From an uncultured Bacteroidota bacterium (GTDB lineage Bacteria; Bacteroidota; Bacteroidia; Chitinophagales; Chitinophagaceae): a stretch of 64,000 bases of DNA. Each line of letters begins with the position of its first letter. Within the stretch, counting starts at the first letter, position 1. This document shows, one piece after another, positions 55,361 through 63,980 of this stretch. Under the pieces are notes generated by a model. It did not search any database and had not been told where the DNA came from. It worked only from the letters and a program-made list of their open reading frames with translations. The stretch covers positions 62,001 to 126,000 of the forward strand of contig CAIVKC010000041.1 of the NCBI GenBank assembly GCA_903906365.1, written 5' to 3'. The position numbers and the translations under genes were made by a program.

Positions 55361-56527
55361 TTATACCGCCAAATCAGGTTGACCCCGCCGGCTTTGTTTG
55401 CGCAACCTGGCAGAAATCCACTGTCTCAATGGCTTTTCCACCAGGTAGTAGGAACCTATTGAAGCCAGTGCGACCAGCCAAATATAGGCCAGGCCTAACA
55501 GTATCTTGATCCAGCCCGGATAAAGGACCGGCTGGTCCCCGGCCAGGCCCCTTACACGAAGAAACTTAAAAAATAAAAGCAGGATTAGCAGGTGCATCAT
55601 ATACACCGAATAGGAGATTTCCCCCAGAAACTGCAGCGCTGGTAAAGAAGCGGTGCGGGCCATCCGGCCGCCATTGCAGCCTATCGATAAAATAAACAGG
55701 CCCATGAGGGCAAGGCAGGCTATATCATTACAGTCTGATTGGACCGAGATAAAAAGGGCCATCAGCATACAGCAGCAAACCCAGTCCCTGGCAAATAATT
55801 TCCTGGCGCGCGGATACTCGTAAAGCAGGTATAGGAGGTTGCCTCCCCAAAAACCGGCCAACCCCCTCAGGTAACCATAATCGTAGGTGGAATCCAGGTT
55901 ATGGGGTGCCGCCAAGCCGGGCCGGAAAAGGTCGGTGCGGGGGAGCAGGTACATGACGGCGAGGTATCCTGTCAATACGGCCAGCAGCAAAGCCACCAGG
56001 GCTTTTCTTTTGCCCGCGCCAAGCAGCCAGGCAGTGAAGGGCAGGGTCAGGTAGGCCCACCATTCCGCACTTACACTCCAGGAAGGAATATTCCAGGTAT
56101 AGTTGGGGTAGATGTTGAAGGACTGAAGCAGCCCGATATTGATCAGGATGGCCCGCGGGTTGGCTACCGTATTATCCGGGGATCCCGGAATATAAAAAGG
56201 GCCGCCGTGCATCACATACATGCCTACAAACAACAGGAGCGTAAATACATGCATGGGGTAGATACGGGCAAACCTGGCTGCCAAAAAGCGTTTGTAATCA
56301 TCCCCTCGGATGCTCCCGCTGAATTGACGGCCGTACACATGAAAGAGGATAAACCCGCTCATGATGAAAAAACCGTCTACGATCAGGTAGTAGGGGTGGC
56401 GCACCCAATGGGGATTCCGCTCAAAGTGCAGCCCAACAAAAACCTGGTAGTGCCCAAAGGCAACCAGCAGGGATCCCAGGCCGCGCAGGGCCGTAAAACC
56501 GCTCAGATAAGGTGTGTTTGTATTCAT
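55361..56527 (-). CDS. acyltransferase 3 family membrane protein
   Basis: Second OafA-like acyltransferase, 388 residues, multi-pass. Signatures are LSGFTALRGLGSLLVAFGHYQVF (with conserved His), VDGFFIMSGFILFHVYG, RFARIYPMHVFTLLL and PSWSVSAEWWAYL. The last helix ends YYLVEKPLRQWIS. No SGNH domain. It lies beside the Kdo cluster on the opposite strand, so it might decorate surface sugar; position only. Confidence 0.87.
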   Translation of the reverse strand: MNTNTPYLSGFTALRGLGSLLVAFGHYQVFVGLHFERNPHWVRHPYYLIVDGFFIMSGFILFHVYGRQFSGSIRGDDYKRFLAARFARIYPMHVFTLLLFVGMYVMHGGPFYIPGSPDNTVANPRAILINIGLLQSFNIYPNYTWNIPSWSVSAEWWAYLTLPFTAWLLGAGKRKALVALLLAVLTGYLAVMYLLPRTDLFRPGLAAPHNLDSTYDYGYLRGLAGFWGGNLLYLLYEYPRARKLFARDWVCCCMLMALFISVQSDCNDIACLALMGLFILSIGCNGGRMARTASLPALQFLGEISYSVYMMHLLILLLFFKFLRVRGLAGDQPVLYPGWIKILLGLAYIWLVALASIGSYYLVEKPLRQWISARLRKQSRRGQPDLAV

Positions 56528-56680
56528 GGGGGGTTGGTGTATTAAGGTAATACAGGCAGCTTACTATTCAAAGCAAGCCCGCTTGAAAACGGCCTGAATT
56601 TGCCCGTTCTAACCGTAAACCACTAGGTGCTGACGCACCATCTGTACAGATACAGTACTTTTAGTTAGAAAATATCCCGC

Positions 56681-57949
56681 ATGAACCCATTCATATTGAT
56701 AATATATAATATATTTCTGCTGATATACCGGGCAGCCATACGCTGTGCTGCCTTATTTACTGAAAAGGCCGGTCAATGGATTTCGGGCAGGAAAGACTGG
56801 CCCAGCAATATGGCTTCCCACCTCCGTCCGGGTGAAAAAAGGATATGGATTCATTGTGCCTCCCTGGGGGAATTTGAGCAGGGAAGACCATTGATAGAAT
56901 CATTGCGTGAAAAATACCCAGGCTATGGCATCCTGCTTACTTTTTTTTCCCCATCAGGCTATGAGGTCCGGAAAAATTACCCGGGTGCGGACTATGTTTA
57001 TTATCTGCCTTTGGATGGATGGAGCAATGCCCGCCGGTTCATCGCGCTGGTAAATCCCGCCCTGGTTATTTTCGTGAAATACGAATTCTGGTACTATTAT
57101 CTGCGCATATTAAGGGAACACCGGGTTCCCACACTGCTGATTTCGGCGGCCTTTCGGCGGGAACAGGCTTTTTTCAGGTGGTACGGCGCCTTTTTCAGGC
57201 AGTTGCTGGGTTGTTTCACCTGGATCTTTGTACAGGATCAAAATTCCGCCGCTTTATTGGCCCAAATCGGTCTGGATCGACGGGTTTCGCTAGCGGGGGA
57301 TACCCGCTATGACCGGGTGCTCAGCATTGCGGCCGAGCGCAAACCCCTTGCGGTGGCGGCTCAATTCCGGGATAATGCCAAAGTCCTCATCGCAGGAAGT
57401 ACCTGGCCCGGGGATGAGCAGATCCTTCAGGATGCTTTTCCCCGACTTCCCGCTGACTGGAAAATGATCATTGCTCCCCATGAAACCGACCCCGGGCATA
57501 TTGGTGCCATCCAGGCTCTTTTCAAAAGGCAGCATGTACTGTATTCTGAACTGGCCGCCGGCCGGGGGGATGCCGGAAGCCGGGTGCTGATCATTGACAA
57601 TATTGGCTTGCTCTCAGCCCTGTTTGCCTATGGAGATATTGCCTATATCGGCGGCGGATTCCAGCCCGGGGGCATTCACAACGTACTGGAGCCCGCCGTT
57701 TTCGGGCTGCCGGTCCTCTTTGGCCCTACTTACCGCAAATTCGTGGAGGCTGTGCAGCTTGTCAACCTGAAATTTGCCTTTCCCGTCCACAACTCCACAG
57801 AAACCAGTCAGGTCCTGGGCCGCCTGATTTCAGAGGACCTGCTCAGAAAGCAAATTAGGGAAGGACTGGGTGCATTCATGGGCCAGCAGGCAGGGTCTAC
57901 CCGCCGTATTATGCAATGCATCGCGAATCAGGGCTGGCTGAAGGACTGA
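56681..57949 (+). CDS. waaA: 3-deoxy-D-manno-octulosonic acid transferase
   Basis: Membrane-anchored glycosyltransferase moving Kdo (here probably Kdo8N) from CMP-Kdo to lipid A. 422 residues of GT-B fold. N-terminal hydrophobic anchor (PFILIIYNIFLLIYRAAIR), then RIWIHCASLGEFEQGRPL (with the catalytic Glu), LISAAFRREQAFFRWYG, AGSTWPGDEQ, and DIAYIGGGFQPGGIHNVLEPAVFGLPVLFGP. Core residues for CMP and lipid A binding are intact. Begins the seven-gene Kdo set. Confidence 0.93.
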   Translation: MNPFILIIYNIFLLIYRAAIRCAALFTEKAGQWISGRKDWPSNMASHLRPGEKRIWIHCASLGEFEQGRPLIESLREKYPGYGILLTFFSPSGYEVRKNYPGADYVYYLPLDGWSNARRFIALVNPALVIFVKYEFWYYYLRILREHRVPTLLISAAFRREQAFFRWYGAFFRQLLGCFTWIFVQDQNSAALLAQIGLDRRVSLAGDTRYDRVLSIAAERKPLAVAAQFRDNAKVLIAGSTWPGDEQILQDAFPRLPADWKMIIAPHETDPGHIGAIQALFKRQHVLYSELAAGRGDAGSRVLIIDNIGLLSALFAYGDIAYIGGGFQPGGIHNVLEPAVFGLPVLFGPTYRKFVEAVQLVNLKFAFPVHNSTETSQVLGRLISEDLLRKQIREGLGAFMGQQAGSTRRIMQCIANQGWLKD

Positions 57950-58106
57950 GCAGGCCGGGTTCCGCTTTTAATCCGTCCGGCCAGGGAATGGATAGCCCGC
58001 CGCGGGCCAGGTCTTTTTACCGCTGTTGCCGGTCAACCTTCGTATATGTTTATGGCCTCATTTTGAGCTATAAAGCCTATTTTTGCATCTTCAAAAATGC
58101 AATGCT

Positions 58107-59318
58107 ATGCCAGGAACAGAATTGTTTGGCGCAGAAGAGCGCAAGGAAATTATGGATGTTTTGGAAACAGGAGTCCTTTTCCGCTTCAACCATGACCAGC
58201 AGAGAAAGGGGATATGGAAAGCCCTGGAATTTGAGGCCGAAGTCAAAAAGCTTACAGGGGCCAGGTATGCCCATGCTGTTTCCAGCGGTTCCACTGCTGT
58301 TGCCACGGCGCTGGCAGCTGCCGGCATCGGGGCAGGAGACGAGGTCATTGTCCCTCCCTTTACCTATGTGGCTACCGTTGAAGCCGTTTTGTTTGTGGGC
58401 GCCAAACCGGTATTTGCAGAAATCGATGAAACGCTCTGCCTGAGTGCGGAAGGCATTGAAAAGGCCATCACTCCGTCCACCAGGGCGGTCTGCCTGGTGC
58501 ATATGTGCGGAGGCATGGCTGATATGGATGCTGTCATGGCGGTGGTCAATAAGCACCGTCTCATTTTGGTGGAGGATGCCGGCCAGGCATTTGCTGCCTC
58601 CTATAAAGGCGTCTATACCGGCCTGTTTGGTAAAACTGGCTGTTATTCCTTTGATTTTTTCAAAATTGCCACGGCCGGGGAAGGTGGGGTTGTCGTCACC
58701 AACGACGAGCAGGCTTATCACTATGCCGACTCCTACTCCGATCATGGCCATGACCATATTGGCAGCAACCGGGGTATGGAAAAGCACCCCATCCTGGGAT
58801 TCAATTACCGGATCAGCGAACTGCATGCGGCTGTCGGACTGGCCCAGACCCGGAAGGTACCCCAGATCCTGGAAGCCAACCGCCGCCATAAAAAGACCCT
58901 TACCGGGCTGCTATCCAATACCCCGGAAATTTCATTTGCCAGGATCGCAGATCCCCAGGGGGATTCGGCGACCTTCCTGAACCTTTTGCTGCCCGACACG
59001 GAAACGGCCGCCCGTACGGTGGAGGAATTCAATCGGGCAGGGGTAAGCGGGTTTAATTACTGGTACACCAACATGTATCATTTCATCAATCAGTGGGATC
59101 ACCTCAAAGAAATGCGGACTGCTTCCAAACTGGCCGTTGAGGTATTGGGCGTTCCACAGAACTACGCGCAGCTGGATATCCCCAAAACCCAGGAAGTAGT
59201 GGGAAGACTCATCTCTTTTGGTATCAGGTGTACCTGGAGCGAAGAGGAAGTGGTGGCCCTGGCCGGCCGGATTGCCGCCTGCGTAAGGCAGGCCACAGCC
59301 GCAGCACTGGTTTCCTGA
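58107..59318 (+). CDS. kdnA: PLP-dependent aminotransferase, KdnA-like (Kdo8N synthesis)
   Basis: Likely transfers an amino group to C8 of 8-oxo-Kdo, giving Kdo8N. DegT/DnrJ/EryC1 fold, 403 residues. Marks: GARYAHAVSSGSTAVATAL (PLP phosphate loop), VEDAGQAFAA (Asp157 to the ring nitrogen), and the Schiff-base lysine K186 in SFDFFKIATAGEGGVV. In Shewanella oneidensis, KdnA and KdnB act as aminotransferase and C8 oxidase. Here the dehydrogenase gene follows at 2 bases and kdsA 2 bases later, strongly supporting this role. Start at 58107; the frame opens at 58083. Confidence 0.85.
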   Translation: MPGTELFGAEERKEIMDVLETGVLFRFNHDQQRKGIWKALEFEAEVKKLTGARYAHAVSSGSTAVATALAAAGIGAGDEVIVPPFTYVATVEAVLFVGAKPVFAEIDETLCLSAEGIEKAITPSTRAVCLVHMCGGMADMDAVMAVVNKHRLILVEDAGQAFAASYKGVYTGLFGKTGCYSFDFFKIATAGEGGVVVTNDEQAYHYADSYSDHGHDHIGSNRGMEKHPILGFNYRISELHAAVGLAQTRKVPQILEANRRHKKTLTGLLSNTPEISFARIADPQGDSATFLNLLLPDTETAARTVEEFNRAGVSGFNYWYTNMYHFINQWDHLKEMRTASKLAVEVLGVPQNYAQLDIPKTQEVVGRLISFGIRCTWSEEEVVALAGRIAACVRQATAAALVS

Positions 59319-59320
59319 AA

Positions 59321-60460
59321 ATGACTATGGCCGGGGACCCTCAACCGCTTTGTTCATTACCTATTACAATATTCAACAACTTGCACAAGAATTTCAAGAA
59401 CATAGATAAAATCGTTTTCGGCAGGGGAAGCTTTGATATGCTGGGCGGTATTCTGGATGGCAGAAGAAATGAAAACGATGGATTTTTCCTGTTTGTAGTG
59501 GACCATTATTTCAAGGATAAGCCGCTGGCCGGCCGGTTGCCGGCCCGGCCGGGTGACATTGTACGATTCATTGATGTGGATCCCGAAGAGCCTACCACGG
59601 CCCAGGTCGATGCGCTCAGAGACGAAGTCCTTTCCACCCGGGGCTTACCGGCAGGTATGGTCGGCATCGGGGGCGGAAGCATCATGGATATTGCCAAAGC
59701 CACTTCCCTGATGTTCACCAACGAAGGGTCCTCGGTGCAATACCAGGGGCTTGACCTCATCAAAAAACCGGGCATCTATCACCTGGGAGTTCCCACCATT
59801 TCCGGCACGGGAGCAGAAGTGGCCATGACGGCGGTGCTTACCGGACCTGAAAAAAAACTCGGGCTGAAATGCGAGTTCACCCCCTTCAACCAGGTGATTT
59901 TGGACCCTGAACTCATCAGTACCGTGCCGCGGGAAAGATGGTTTTATACCGGAATGGATACGTACATTCATTGTATTGAATCGGAAACCGGCTTCCTGAA
60001 CAATGCCTTCAGCCATGCTTACGGGGACCAGGCCCTTAAATTGTGCCGGGAAATTTATCTGGGCGAGCATTCCGGACAGACACCCGAAAACGATGACAAA
60101 CTGATGGTGGCCTCCATGATGGGCACCCTGAGTTTGACCTATTCAGAAGTGGGGATATGTCACGCCCTTTCCTATGGACTGGCCATGGTCTTTCATGAAA
60201 AACACTGTTACGCCAACTGCCTTGCCTTCCAGCACCTTGAGGATTACTATCCGGAGGGGGTTCGGGAGTTCCGGCAAATGCTCAAACGGAACAACATCGT
60301 GCTGCCCACCGGGCTCAGCAGGAATTGGACCGATGAACAGATCACAGCCATGGCTCATGTAGCCTATAACCTGTCCCACATGTGGAATCATGCCATCGGG
60401 CCGGACTGGAAGGAAAAGATAACCATAGAAACCATAAAAGCGCTTTTTAAACGATTATAA
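59321..60460 (+). CDS. kdnB: iron-type alcohol dehydrogenase, KdnB-like (Kdo C8 oxidase)
   Basis: Likely oxidises the C8 hydroxyl of Kdo to aldehyde for amination by KdnA. 379 residues of the Fe-ADH family: GIGGGSIMD nucleotide site (about 116-123), TISGTGAE, and metal ligands D213 (GMDTYIHC), H217, H281 (GICHALSYG) and H295 (HEKHCYANC). The N-terminus is long compared with others (about 25 extra residues). Placed 2 bases after kdnA. The start ATG at 59321 is used; a second ATG lies two codons on. Confidence 0.85.
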   Translation: MTMAGDPQPLCSLPITIFNNLHKNFKNIDKIVFGRGSFDMLGGILDGRRNENDGFFLFVVDHYFKDKPLAGRLPARPGDIVRFIDVDPEEPTTAQVDALRDEVLSTRGLPAGMVGIGGGSIMDIAKATSLMFTNEGSSVQYQGLDLIKKPGIYHLGVPTISGTGAEVAMTAVLTGPEKKLGLKCEFTPFNQVILDPELISTVPRERWFYTGMDTYIHCIESETGFLNNAFSHAYGDQALKLCREIYLGEHSGQTPENDDKLMVASMMGTLSLTYSEVGICHALSYGLAMVFHEKHCYANCLAFQHLEDYYPEGVREFRQMLKRNNIVLPTGLSRNWTDEQITAMAHVAYNLSHMWNHAIGPDWKEKITIETIKALFKRL

Positions 60461-60462
60461 TT

Positions 60463-61299
60463 ATGAGTCACAAGAAAATAAAAGTAGGCAATATCGACTG
60501 CGGGGCAGACCAGCTCTTTGTAATTTCAGGTCCCTGTGTCATCGAAGACGAGCTGGTCATGATGCAGACGGCAGAAAAGCTGAAGGAGGTCTCAGAGAGG
60601 CTGTCCATCCCCATCATCTATAAGTCTTCGTTTTCCAAAGATAACCGCAGCAGCCTGAAATATTACAATGGTCCCGGACTCGATAAGGGAGTCAGGATGC
60701 TGGCCAAGATCAAAGAGCAGTTCGGTTTTCCCGTACTCACCGATATCCACTATCCCGACCAGGCCGCAGCCGCCGGTGAGGTCTGCGATGTGCTCCAGAT
60801 ACCCGCTTACCTGTGCATGCAGACAGGGCTGATGGTGGCCGCCGCCAAGACAGGGCGGGTCATCAACATCAAACATGGTCAGTTCCTGGCCCCAGACAAC
60901 ATGAAGCATCCGGTGAATAAATGTGTGGAAGCAGGCAATGACCAGATCATCCTGACAGAAAGGGGCTATACCATGGGGTACAATGACCTGGTGGTGGATC
61001 CCAGAAGTTTTTTTCACATGGGACGCCTGGGTTACCCGGTAGTATTTGACATCACCCACTCAATCCGCAAATACGGTATTCCCAGTGCGGATGCCAAGGG
61101 AGGTGCCCGCGAGTTCCTGCCGGTCCTAAGCAGGGCGGGGGTCGCCTCCGGGGTGGATGGGGTATTTATCGAAACCCATCCTGAACCTGAAAAAGCACTC
61201 TGTGATGCCGCCAGCCAGTTATGCGTCTATGACCTGGAAGAGTTTTTAAAACCCCTCATAGAAATCCATCACATTGAGGTGAAATACCGGGGCCACTGA
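60463..61299 (+). CDS. kdsA: Kdo-8-phosphate synthase, metal-dependent type
   Basis: Condenses PEP with arabinose 5-phosphate to Kdo 8-phosphate. 278 residues. The TIM-barrel start VISGPCVIEDE contains C25, the metal-binding Cys of the metal-dependent class (as in Aquifex), in place of the Asn of the metal-free class. Further marks: KSSFSKDNRSSLKYYNGPGLDKG, NIKHGQFLAP, and THSIRKYG plus GVFIETHPEPEKALCDAAS with metal ligands. Starts 2 bases after kdnB. Confidence 0.95.
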   Translation: MSHKKIKVGNIDCGADQLFVISGPCVIEDELVMMQTAEKLKEVSERLSIPIIYKSSFSKDNRSSLKYYNGPGLDKGVRMLAKIKEQFGFPVLTDIHYPDQAAAAGEVCDVLQIPAYLCMQTGLMVAAAKTGRVINIKHGQFLAPDNMKHPVNKCVEAGNDQIILTERGYTMGYNDLVVDPRSFFHMGRLGYPVVFDITHSIRKYGIPSADAKGGAREFLPVLSRAGVASGVDGVFIETHPEPEKALCDAASQLCVYDLEEFLKPLIEIHHIEVKYRGH

Positions 61300-61356
61300 T
61301 CTTAATAATCCTTTTTTTAGCATACAAATCATATTACTCATCAAAAATTAATTTAA

Positions 61357-62370
61357 GTGGAATTATATCTTGATTCGGCCAACATGAAGGAAATCGAAGA
61401 AGGCTTTAAACTGGGCTTTCTGGACGGTCTGACTACCACACCTACCTTTATGCAGCGGGAAGGGGTAACCGATATTGACGGTACCATCCTGAAACTCTCC
61501 AAAATAGTTCCGGTGCTTCAGATTGAAGCCCTGGGTAATACAGCAGAGGAAGTAGTAAAGGAAGCCCACCGGCAGCTGGATCTCGGTCTGGATCCGAAGA
61601 AGACGGTTTTCAAAGTTCCCGTTTCCCTGGAAGCGGTTCGCGCCTGTTACCTTCTTCGTAAGGAAGGACTGCTGGTAAATGTCCATCTGGTGTATACCCT
61701 GCAGCAGGCCTACATGGCCATGCATGCCGGGGCAACCTATGTTTGCCCGCTGGTTGGCCGCCTGCAGGACCAGGGCCATGATGCACTGGCCCTGGTAGAA
61801 CAGTGTGTGGAAGCTGTTGATCATTATGGCTACAACACCAAGGTGATGTTCAGTTCCGTGCGCCACAATGAACATGTGCGTAATGCCATCAATATGGGGG
61901 TCCATACCATCACCCTTCCGCTGAAGGTCCTCAAATCCCTGACCGATAATAATTTCACGACCGTAGGCACCGAGCAGTTCCTCCGGGATACCAGGCTGAT
62001 GACGGTAAGAGTAAAGGAGGCTGTAAACGGAATCAACCCGCTGGTATCGGTGGATGCCATCCTGCGCGATGCCATCGTGAAAATGACTGAATACGGTTTT
62101 GGCTCGGTCAGCGTGGTGCATGGGGACGGTACCGTCAAAGGGGTATTTACCGACGGGGATCTACGCCGCCTCCTGCAAAAGGAAGGGGAGCATATCCTGG
62201 GAAAGAAAATGGGAGACCTTGAATATAAAACCCCGGTAAGCATAGAGGCCGGTACCCTGCTCAATGATGCCGCCGGACTGTTTAAGAAAACCAATGTGGA
62301 TACCATACTGGTTACCGAGAACGGAAAGCCCATCGGGATGCTGGACATACAGGATCTTAAGAACGATTAA
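61357..62370 (+). CDS. transaldolase/FSA-like domain fused to a KdsD-type CBS pair
   Basis: A 337-residue fusion (GTG start). The N-terminal part (1-210) matches fructose-6-phosphate aldolase/transaldolase: MELYLDSAN with D6, Schiff-base lysine K86 in TVFKVPVS, R135 in PLVGRLQD, HTITLPLKVL. Active-site changes from FSA: N to T28 (LTTTPT), Q to E57, T to H110, A to C130, Y to L132. The CBS part (about 225-337) has GSVSVVHGDGTVKGVFTDGDLRRLL, the KdsD pattern. The true KdsD (SIS plus CBS) is absent from the window. Position between kdsA and kdsC suggests it supplies arabinose 5-phosphate, but this is inference. Other choices: a transaldolase or a regulatory protein. Confidence 0.82.
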   Translation: MELYLDSANMKEIEEGFKLGFLDGLTTTPTFMQREGVTDIDGTILKLSKIVPVLQIEALGNTAEEVVKEAHRQLDLGLDPKKTVFKVPVSLEAVRACYLLRKEGLLVNVHLVYTLQQAYMAMHAGATYVCPLVGRLQDQGHDALALVEQCVEAVDHYGYNTKVMFSSVRHNEHVRNAINMGVHTITLPLKVLKSLTDNNFTTVGTEQFLRDTRLMTVRVKEAVNGINPLVSVDAILRDAIVKMTEYGFGSVSVVHGDGTVKGVFTDGDLRRLLQKEGEHILGKKMGDLEYKTPVSIEAGTLLNDAAGLFKKTNVDTILVTENGKPIGMLDIQDLKND

Positions 62371-62389
62371 CCTCAATGATTTGATAAAG

Positions 62390-62413
62390 GGGACTGGCAG
62401 GTCCCTTTTTTTT
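62390..62413 (+). terminator. hairpin with T-tract inside the Kdo operon
   Basis: GGGAC (62390-62394), a 6-base loop, GTCCC (62401-62405), and eight T (62406-62413), 11 bases before the next ATG. Upstream AAAG and the T-tract can extend the stem. It is a typical terminator in an unusual place; it may set the ratio of late to early genes. Confidence 0.55.
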
Positions 62414-62424
62414 AACCATCATAC

Positions 62425-63135
62425 ATGTCAACCGAATCCAGGAAGATCGCCGATTTATTTAAGGGGAAGTTTTTGGCAAGCCCTTCGCAGATTGCCCAGA
62501 AACTCCCGGCCATCAAGGCCTTTGTATTTGACTGGGACGGTGTTTTCAACGACGGGCAAAAGGATCAGGACGGTTCGAGTTCTTTCAGTGAAATAGATGC
62601 CATGGGAACCAACCTGCTCAGGTTCAACCATTACCTGCGAACCGGAATTCCGCCCCGGGTGGCTGTTTTTTCCGGGGAACAGAACAAGGCTGCTTTCAGG
62701 CTGGCAGGCAGGGAGCATTTTGATGCCGTTTATTATAAGATGTCCGATAAAATCAGGGCCCTGCATCATTTCTGCCGCTGGCATGAATTGGAGCCATCGG
62801 AAGTGGCCTTCTTTTTTGACGATGTCCTTGATTTTTCCCTGGCTGCCCTATGCGGTTTGCGCATCATGGTATCCCGGGATTGTAATCCTTTGCTGAGAGA
62901 TTTTGCAGAAAACAGGCGGCTGGCTGATTATATCACTTTTGCCGACGGGGGCAATCACGCTGTCCGCGAATCCGTGGAACTGCTCACGGGGCTAAGCGGA
63001 AAATATAGTGAAACCATCGAACACCGCATGCACTATGCCCCGCTTTACCAGCAGTACCTGGCACTCCGTAACCGCCCCAAGCCCTTGTTTTATACCCTCA
63101 TTGATTCTGAAATAACCGAACAAACACCCATATGA
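62425..63135 (+). CDS. HAD-family phosphatase, KdsC-like (Kdo-8-phosphate phosphatase)
   Basis: Likely removes phosphate from Kdo 8-phosphate. 236 residues. HAD motif I FDWDGVFNDG (D36 nucleophile, D38), motif II VFSGEQN (S83), motif III Lys in KMSDK, and motif IV FFDDVLDF (D132/D133). KdsC is about 180 residues; here an N-terminal 30-residue lead and a C-terminal helical tail (about 185-236) are added. Overlaps kdsB by 4 bases (ATGA), so translation is coupled. Confidence 0.82.
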   Translation: MSTESRKIADLFKGKFLASPSQIAQKLPAIKAFVFDWDGVFNDGQKDQDGSSSFSEIDAMGTNLLRFNHYLRTGIPPRVAVFSGEQNKAAFRLAGREHFDAVYYKMSDKIRALHHFCRWHELEPSEVAFFFDDVLDFSLAALCGLRIMVSRDCNPLLRDFAENRRLADYITFADGGNHAVRESVELLTGLSGKYSETIEHRMHYAPLYQQYLALRNRPKPLFYTLIDSEITEQTPI

Positions 63136-63884
63136 TAGCAGGCATTATTCCGGCGCGTTATGCATCCTCCCGTTTTCCGGGTAAGTCATTGCTCGATATA
63201 GGAGGCAAGACCATGATCCAGCGGGTATACGAGCAGGCGAAAAAAAGCAAATCCCTGCAGAAACTGGTGGTGGCCACCGATGACCAGCGGATTTTGGACC
63301 ATGTTCTGTCCTTTGGCGGGGAAGCCGTCATGACCTCTCCGGAACACCCCAGCGGCACCGACCGGTGCTGGGATGCCTTCCGCCAGCTAAAGGAGGCCTA
63401 CCAGTATGTCATCAATATTCAGGGAGATGAGCCCTTTATTGACCCTTCCCAGATTGATACGCTTTCCGCGTTGCTGCAGGACGGCACCACTGAACTGGCC
63501 ACCCTGATGATTCCGGTTTCCAAGGCAGAGGACCTCTTTGACACAGGGGAGGTTAAAATTGTGCTCAATGACAAGATGGAGGCGCTCTATTTCAGCCGAA
63601 TGGCCATTCCATACCTCAAAGGGGTGGAGCAGGCCTTCTGGCATGAACACCATGCCTATTACCGGCATGTCGGCATGTACGCTTACCGCTCGGACGTACT
63701 CAAGAAGATTACCAAGCTTCCGGTATCCTCACTGGAGCGGGCCGAATCCCTGGAACAGCTTCGATGGCTGGAGAACGGATACCGCATCAAATGCGGGGTT
63801 ACCCATTTTGAGAGCCATTGCATCGACACTCCCGAAGATGTTGAGAAGGTAATGAAATGGATGGGAAAGACCCATTTTGAATAA
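63132..63884 (+). CDS. kdsB: 3-deoxy-manno-octulosonate cytidylyltransferase
   Basis: Activates Kdo (or Kdo8N) with CTP to the CMP-sugar used by WaaA. 250 residues. Marks: IPARYASSRFPGKSLLDIGGKTMI (nucleotide-binding), VVATDDQRILDHV, MTSPEHPSGTDRC, VINIQGDEPFIDP and HVGMYAYRSDVL. All catalytic-family segments are intact. Which of Kdo and Kdo8N it prefers cannot be read here. It overlaps the phosphatase gene by 4 bases. Confidence 0.95.
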   Translation: MIAGIIPARYASSRFPGKSLLDIGGKTMIQRVYEQAKKSKSLQKLVVATDDQRILDHVLSFGGEAVMTSPEHPSGTDRCWDAFRQLKEAYQYVINIQGDEPFIDPSQIDTLSALLQDGTTELATLMIPVSKAEDLFDTGEVKIVLNDKMEALYFSRMAIPYLKGVEQAFWHEHHAYYRHVGMYAYRSDVLKKITKLPVSSLERAESLEQLRWLENGYRIKCGVTHFESHCIDTPEDVEKVMKWMGKTHFE

Positions 63885-63980
63885 AGACCGGAAACCCCCA
63901 CACCGGATTGGGAACGGAAAATAGCCATCATGCACTTCAATTGGGCTTTTTCCGGGATCAGGCCGGCCAAACCAATAAAT

